Shown in pieces: positions 59,907 through 64,000 of a stretch of 64,000 nt of DNA. The notes under the pieces were generated by a model. That model was given only the letters and a program-made list of their open reading frames with translations, searched no databases and was not told where the DNA came from. Origin of the DNA: an uncultured Oscillospiraceae bacterium (GTDB lineage: Bacteria; Bacillota; Clostridia; Oscillospirales; Acutalibacteraceae); assembly GCA_902465155.1 (NCBI GenBank), contig CABQLY010000005.1, positions 62,001 through 126,000 on the forward strand, given 5' to 3'. Numbering within the stretch: position 1 is the stretch's first letter; each line of letters starts with the position of its first letter. The translations under genes were made by a program, and so were the position numbers.

Positions 59907-60616
59907 GTTTTTAGAATAAACGGCGCCGGGTCAATGCGGGTGCCGTTTACTTTAAGCTCAAAATGCAAATGCGGGCCAGTAGAGCGGCCGGTGCTGCCGC
60001 AAAGGCCAATTTGCTGGCCCTTGGTAACGCGCTGCCCCTTGGTAACGCCAAGCTTTAAAAGGTGTCCGTAAAGGGTTTGCACCTGCCCGTTGGTAATTAC
60101 AATGTAATTGCCGTAGCCGCTGGTGTTCTCCTCGGCCGTTTCAACAATGCCGCTGGTAGCGGCGGTAATGGGGGTGCCGGCCGGCGCCCCAATATCGTAC
60201 CCGCCGTGCAGCGAATACTTTCCGGTAAACGGGTCGGCCCGGTAGCCAAAGGCCGAGGTTACCGTTCCCTGCACCGGCAGGCAAAATTCGGTTAAAGCGC
60301 CGGTTTCCTCGGCCGGGCCGCCAACGCCGCCCGCGCTGCCTTCGCTGCTGGTTTTGGGGTCTTGCGCCGGCTGCAGCACCTGGTTTATATTGGCGTTGCC
60401 GGCAATGTAGTTGCGGTAAAAGCCGGAAAGCTCTGCGTAAACATCGGCCGCTAAAAATTTCAATACCAGGCAAACGGCAAGAATAACGGCGCAAACCGCA
60501 GTTTGCAGCACAAAAACGGCAAAGCGGTAATCCGGCGTTTTGCTTTGGGGTTCGGGCGTTAAGCTTTGCGGTTGCTCGGTGCCCGGCTCCGGCTCCCCGT
60601 AATACTGCTGCAGCAT
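59903..60616 (-). CDS. M23/LytM-domain membrane protein (SpoIVFA/SpoIIQ-like)
   Basis: 237 residues if started at the ATG at 60616, 2 nt after the spoIVA stop (no clear Shine-Dalgarno; a TTG at 60634 is the alternative). A 50-residue cytoplasmic part, one membrane helix (VLQTAVCAVILAVCLVLKFL), a Gly/Ser linker and a C-terminal M23 domain with HGGYDIGAPAGTPI (H, D), TLYGHLLKLG and GPHLHFEL (HxH). All zinc ligands are present, so the endopeptidase may be active, unlike degenerate homologues. Position before spoIVFB suggests the SpoIVFA role. Confidence 0.85.
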   Translation of the reverse strand: MLQQYYGEPEPGTEQPQSLTPEPQSKTPDYRFAVFVLQTAVCAVILAVCLVLKFLAADVYAELSGFYRNYIAGNANINQVLQPAQDPKTSSEGSAGGVGGPAEETGALTEFCLPVQGTVTSAFGYRADPFTGKYSLHGGYDIGAPAGTPITAATSGIVETAEENTSGYGNYIVITNGQVQTLYGHLLKLGVTKGQRVTKGQQIGLCGSTGRSTGPHLHFELKVNGTRIDPAPFILKT

Positions 60617-60618
60617 GG

Positions 60619-62097
60619 TTAAAGAATAATGCAAATAAGGCCGCTGCAGCCTTCGTTAATAACGCGCTCTACCGTTTCCTGCAGGCGCAAGCGGGCGTCC
60701 TGCGGCATACGGGCCAGCTTGGTGTGCAGCCCCTCGTTTACCAGCTCGTGCAGGCTTTTGCCAAAAATGTCCGAGTTCCAAATTTGCAGGGGGTTTTCCT
60801 CAAATTCGCGCAGCAGGTACATTACTAAATCCTCACTTTGGCGCTCGGTGCCAACAATGGGGCTAACCTCGGTGGTAATGTTGGCTTTCATAATATGCAG
60901 CGAGGGGGCCGAGGCCTTTAGGCGCACGCCGTAGCGGCCGCCGTCACGCATAATTTCGGGTTCCTCTAACTTTAGCTCCTCAATAGAGGGCATAACAATG
61001 CCGTAGCCGGTGGCCTCTACCTCGTCTAACGCGCCCTTAATGCGCATATATTTTTTCTTAGTTTCGCTAAGCTGCTTTAGGGTTGAAAGCAGCTCGTGGT
61101 CGTTTTGCACCTCGGCCCCCGAAACCTCCGAAACAATCTCGTAAAAAACGGTTTTCTTTAAATGGGTGTTTAGGGTGGCGCAGCCGGTGCCCAGCTCAAT
61201 TTTGTTTAAGCTGCAGCTTTCAACATCCTCGCAGGCCTGCAGGGCCTTTTCTAAGCTTTTTAATTCGCGAATGTGGGTCATAGGCTCGGCGGTGCTGCGC
61301 ACCAAACGGTAAAGGTTGTTTTTTAAAGGGTGCTCCTTGGGTAGGGCGCTTACCCAAGCCGGCAGCGAAACGGTAACCTGCCGAATGGGGAACTCAAACA
61401 AAATGCTGGCTAAAATGGCGGTAATATCCCCCTCGTTCAGCTCTAAGCAGTTTACCGGCATAACGGTAACGCCGTATTTTTCCGAAAGGGAGCGGGCCAG
61501 CTCAACCGTTGCGGCCGCCCCGGGGTCTACGCTGTTTAGCAGCACCACAAAGGGCTTGTTCAGCTGCTGCAGCTCCTCAATTACCCGCTGCTCGGCGTCG
61601 GCGTATTCGGCCCGTGGAATATCGCTAATGCTGCCGTCGGTTGTAATTACCAGCCCAACGGTAGAATGTTCGGTAATAACCTTTTTGGTGCCAATTTCGG
61701 CCGCCATGTTAAAGGGAATTTCCTCCTCATACCATGGCGTTTTTACCATGCGGGGCTGGTCGTCCTCAACATAGCCCAACGCGCTGGGCACAATGTAACC
61801 AACGCAGTCAATTAGCCGCACGCTAAACTGTGCGCCCTGCTCCAATTGCAGCTCAACCGCTTTTTCGGGTATAAACTTTGGCTCGGTTGTCATAATTGTT
61901 CGCCCGGCCGAGGCCTGCGGCATTTCGTCGTTGGCGCGTTCGCGCATGGCGTTTTTGCTAATGTTTGGCAGTACAAGGGTTTCCATAAAGCGCTTAATAA
62001 AGGTAGATTTACCCGTGCGTACCGGCCCTACCACCCCTAAAAAAATAGAGCCGTCGGTTCGGGTCGCAATATCTTTGTAAATGCTGGCGTTGGTCAT
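60619..62097 (-). CDS. spoIVA: Stage IV sporulation protein A
   Basis: 492 residues, full length. NASIYKDIATRTDGSIFLGVVGPVRTGKSTFIKRFMETLVLP holds Walker A at 24-31 (GPVRTGKS); the sensor TEPKFIPEKAVEL and the long C-terminal half ending CSGLICIIL are conserved. SpoIVA is an ATPase that polymerises on the forespore and forms the coat basement layer. GGAGG before the ATG and a sigma-E promoter upstream. Heads a three-gene run with the M23 protein and spoIVFB. Confidence 0.98.
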   Translation of the reverse strand: MTNASIYKDIATRTDGSIFLGVVGPVRTGKSTFIKRFMETLVLPNISKNAMRERANDEMPQASAGRTIMTTEPKFIPEKAVELQLEQGAQFSVRLIDCVGYIVPSALGYVEDDQPRMVKTPWYEEEIPFNMAAEIGTKKVITEHSTVGLVITTDGSISDIPRAEYADAEQRVIEELQQLNKPFVVLLNSVDPGAAATVELARSLSEKYGVTVMPVNCLELNEGDITAILASILFEFPIRQVTVSLPAWVSALPKEHPLKNNLYRLVRSTAEPMTHIRELKSLEKALQACEDVESCSLNKIELGTGCATLNTHLKKTVFYEIVSEVSGAEVQNDHELLSTLKQLSETKKKYMRIKGALDEVEATGYGIVMPSIEELKLEEPEIMRDGGRYGVRLKASAPSLHIMKANITTEVSPIVGTERQSEDLVMYLLREFEENPLQIWNSDIFGKSLHELVNEGLHTKLARMPQDARLRLQETVERVINEGCSGLICIIL

Positions 62098-62134
62098 TTT
62101 TTATTCCTCCAAATCTGCTCGCGTTCTTTGTACA

Positions 62135-62163
62135 AGAATATGCACAGCAAAAATTAAATATGC
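62135..62163 (-). promoter_or_regulatory. Sigma-E promoter of spoIVA
   Basis: On the minus strand GCATATT (62163-62157; consensus KMATATT), 14-bp spacer, CATATTCT (62142-62135; consensus CATACAMT), about 38 bp before the ATG. This agrees with mother-cell expression of spoIVA. Confidence 0.8.
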
Positions 62164-62181
62164 TGCCGGAATAAAAAAAGT

Positions 62182-62246
62182 CTGCCCGCGGTTAAAGGGC
62201 ACCCCAAGGCGTTTTGGCTTTGGGGGTACACATTAACCGCAGGCAG
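62182..62246 (-). terminator. Large hairpin ending the upstream leftward transcript
   Basis: 14-nt arms (62182-62195 with 62233-62246, one mismatch) enclosing a second stem (CACCCCAAGGC region with GCTTTGGGGGT); on the minus strand the T7 run follows. It lies between the membrane-protein gene and the spoIVA promoter. Confidence 0.8.
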
Positions 62247-62336
62247 GTGCAGCTTGTTTATAATTAAAATAACAGTGGTTAAAATTTTTGCCGGCGCAAA
62301 CCAAACGCCACGCTAAGCTTTTTGGCCTTTCGGGCG

Positions 62337-63161
62337 TTAAAGGGTGGCGCGGTAATTGGGAAAATAGGTTTGGTTGCAAAGGGCGGCCTGCTTGTTGTAG
62401 TGGGTAATAACCTCCCGCACATAAACGGCGTAAATGCTTAAAAAATACGGAACCGAATATAGCTTTGGAAAAAACAGCAAATTTAACAAAAACCAGCCAA
62501 ACAGGGTTAAAATAAACCCCAAGGTGTAACCAATTTGCCCTTTTAGCACTACGGTAGAAAGGTGCAGCGCCTCGGCCGTTGAAAGCTTATTGTTGTTAAT
62601 TAGCAGCACCGGCGCCACACTGTAGCGCAGCATAAATACCAAAAGCGCCCCGCTGCCTAAAGCAATAAATAAATTTTTAAACACCCAAATAGAGGCTAAC
62701 CAGTAGGGCATTTGCAGGCCAACCCGCTCGTACAGCGCGGGCTGAGAAAAAACGGTTAGCAGCAAAGCGGGCAGGTAGCAAAGTAGGGCGCCCAGCGCCA
62801 GGCGAATAAGCAGCTTAAGCCCTAAGGAAACGGCTTTTAAGTATTCATCGGTACGGCAAAAAAAGTGCAGCGCCTCGGCCGGGGGAACGCTGCTGCCGCC
62901 GGTTGTAAACCAAAACCAGCGCACCGCCCCCAGCAAAATTGGCAGGTACAAAAACAAAGCGGCCGCCGCGCCAAAAACCGTGGCAATAACGGCTGCAACC
63001 GTTTGGCCAACCGCCGCGTTGCACAAGGTGGCAATAAACCCGGTAAAAACCAGCAAAAGGGCCTGCACGGCAAGCACCAAAAAGCCTACGGCAAAGGCGG
63101 TGGAAAAGCTATTTTTTAAAAATTCTTTTGCCTTTTGTTTTATTGCAGAAGAAGACGGCAT
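62337..63161 (-). CDS. Six-helix membrane protein of unknown function (DUF975-like)
   Basis: 274 residues with about six hydrophobic helices. The start SSAIKQKAKEFLKNSFSTAFAVGFLVLAVQ resembles DUF975-type proteins (Lys-rich helix, then a long hydrophobic run). No catalytic motif. Only a weak GGGGGCC ribosome site. The large terminator after it separates it from spoIVA. Confidence 0.6.
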   Translation of the reverse strand: MPSSSAIKQKAKEFLKNSFSTAFAVGFLVLAVQALLLVFTGFIATLCNAAVGQTVAAVIATVFGAAAALFLYLPILLGAVRWFWFTTGGSSVPPAEALHFFCRTDEYLKAVSLGLKLLIRLALGALLCYLPALLLTVFSQPALYERVGLQMPYWLASIWVFKNLFIALGSGALLVFMLRYSVAPVLLINNNKLSTAEALHLSTVVLKGQIGYTLGFILTLFGWFLLNLLFFPKLYSVPYFLSIYAVYVREVITHYNKQAALCNQTYFPNYRATL

Positions 63162-63203
63162 AAAGTACGGCCCCCGTATTTTAGATTATTTTTATTATAT
63201 CAC

Positions 63204-63232
63204 TTGCAATTTAGAAATTTATGAAGTAAAAT
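63204..63232 (+). promoter_or_regulatory. Promoter of the BtuF-like lipoprotein gene
   Basis: TTGCAA (63204-63209), 17-bp spacer, TAAAAT (63227-63232), 31 bp before the TTG start. Confidence 0.7.
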
Positions 63233-63262
63233 TAAACAAATAAGAAATAAAGGGTGTTTTTT

Positions 63263-64000
63263 TTGAAAAAAATTGTTGCTTTTGTTGTTGTGTTGGCTAT
63301 TGGCCTTTTGGGCTTAACGGGTTGCGGGGCAAAGGGCTACCCGGTAAGCGTTGCGGGGGTTACCCTAAAGCGTGCGCCGGAGCAGGTAATTGCGCTAAGC
63401 GAAAGCGCCGCCTCGGCCGTTGCCGCACTGGGCTATAAAAGTACCTTGGTTGCGGTGCCCGAGGCCTGCCGCGAAAGCTTAGGCACCGAGCTAAAAGCCG
63501 CGGGGGAAACCATTGCCCCGAATATGACCGTTTTAAAAGACCTGCCGGCCGATTTAATTATTGCGGGCGAGGGCCTGAATTACGAGGCGGAGCAGGAGTT
63601 TAAAAGCAGCAAGCGGGAATATTTAAAGCTTGCCGCCCCGCAAAGCTACAGCGAGCTGTTAGGCTACTACGAAAATATTGCAAAAATTTTTGCAGGGGAG
63701 GAAAACGGCCCGCAGGCCGCCCAAACCTACTTTACCCAGTTAGAGCAAAGCTTAGCAGAGCTTAAAACCAAAAACAGCGCCAAAGACGCCGCCGTGCTGT
63801 TTTATTTGGAGGAGGGTTTTGCCGCCACCGGCGAGTCGCTGCCCGGCACGATTTTAGAAAAGGCCGGCTTTAAAAACGCGGCGGCCGGGCTTACCGGCTA
63901 CACCTTTACCAGCGAGCAGCTTTTGCAGGCTAAACCGCAGTACATTTTTTGCCCCAAGGGCATGGGCGAAAAGCTGCTGAAAAACGAGGCGTTAAAGGCC
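63263..64000 (+). CDS. ABC-transporter substrate-binding lipoprotein, Fe3+-siderophore/B12 type (3' truncated)
   Basis: Open from the TTG at 63263 to the window edge (246 codons). A lipoprotein signal MKKIVAFVVVLAIGLLGLTG ends at Cys 21. The rest resembles class III binding proteins (PF01497, BtuF/FhuD): RAPEQVIALSESAASAVAALGYKSTLVAV, then NMTVLKDLPADLIIAGEGL, a helix backbone, and AVLFYLEEGFAATGESLPGTILEKAGFKNAAAG, SEQLLQAKPQYIFCPKG. The first two lines are the typical start of the N-lobe and its second helix. It probably captures haem, cobalamin or a siderophore; the permease and ATPase should follow beyond the window. Confidence 0.85.
   Translation, partial: MKKIVAFVVVLAIGLLGLTGCGAKGYPVSVAGVTLKRAPEQVIALSESAASAVAALGYKSTLVAVPEACRESLGTELKAAGETIAPNMTVLKDLPADLIIAGEGLNYEAEQEFKSSKREYLKLAAPQSYSELLGYYENIAKIFAGEENGPQAAQTYFTQLEQSLAELKTKNSAKDAAVLFYLEEGFAATGESLPGTILEKAGFKNAAAGLTGYTFTSEQLLQAKPQYIFCPKGMGEKLLKNEALKA

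Overview
The window looks like the chromosome of an anaerobic, endospore-forming Clostridia member, most probably of the Oscillospirales/Ruminococcaceae type. Supporting signs are sporulation genes (spoIIR, spoIVA, an M23/spoIVFB pair), three dockerin-bearing secreted proteins (twin SGNH esterase, GH25 lysozyme, CotH kinase), a PAS-containing [FeFe]-hydrogenase of the sensory kind, a Na+-translocating decarboxylase cassette, and AGGAGG-type ribosome binding sites with frequent TTG and GTG starts. Ile and Val codons are strongly biased to ATT and GTT/GTA. Many sigma-A promoters have a 17-bp spacer and the -10 hexamer TAAAAT. This assignment is inference; there is no rRNA in the window.

Layout. 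1-13 kb (+ strand): end of an unknown gene, an EamA transporter, a YesN/YesM two-component system with a sugar-binding lipoprotein in one overlapping operon, a CapF-like SDR-cupin reductase, a D-lactate dehydrogenase, a GH36/raffinose-synthase-type glycosidase and uvrC. 13.3-14.3 kb: a 23-bp tandem array running into ung. 14.5-18.4 kb: a 1292-residue SGNH-dockerin-SGNH protein. 18.6-20.7 kb (- strand): an L-fucose/arabinose-isomerase-like enzyme with a DUF4867 partner. 21.2-25.3 kb (- strand): a five-gene signalling operon made of a degenerate APH-fold kinase, two small [2Fe-2S] proteins, a PAS-hydrogenase and a PP2C (SpoIIE-type) phosphatase. 25.6-28.4 kb: trkA-trkH. 28.8-36 kb: an NlpC/P60-SpaA lipoprotein, a small foreign-looking ORF, two tRNA-Ser genes, an XRE regulator facing a small Cys protein, spoIIR, a beta-helix protein, a GH25-dockerin lysozyme, a 41-residue Cys-rich peptide and a candidate structured RNA.

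36-40 kb (- strand): tig-clpP-clpX, in which trigger factor carries a histone-H1-like Lys/Ala tail and a 23-bp hairpin array sits before clpP. 40-47.7 kb: metallophosphoesterase, DUF1540 protein, thrC, then rplS-lepB-rbgA-rnhB-yraN-dipeptidase. 47.8-53.1 kb (+): an AraC regulator, a four-gene Na+ pump decarboxylase, and a zinc-ribbon membrane protein. 53.5-56.8 kb (-): a DUF368 carrier and two radical-SAM-linked proteins. 57-59 kb: dockerin-CotH. 59.3-63.2 kb (-): spoIVA-M23-spoIVFB behind a good sigma-E promoter, and a membrane protein. The window ends inside a BtuF-like lipoprotein gene.

Best candidates for unusual biology are the hydrogenase-pseudokinase-phosphatase operon, the H1-tailed trigger factor, the two 23-bp intergenic arrays, the candidate RNA at 36.0-36.16 kb, and the hairpin that masks the spoIIR ribosome binding site.
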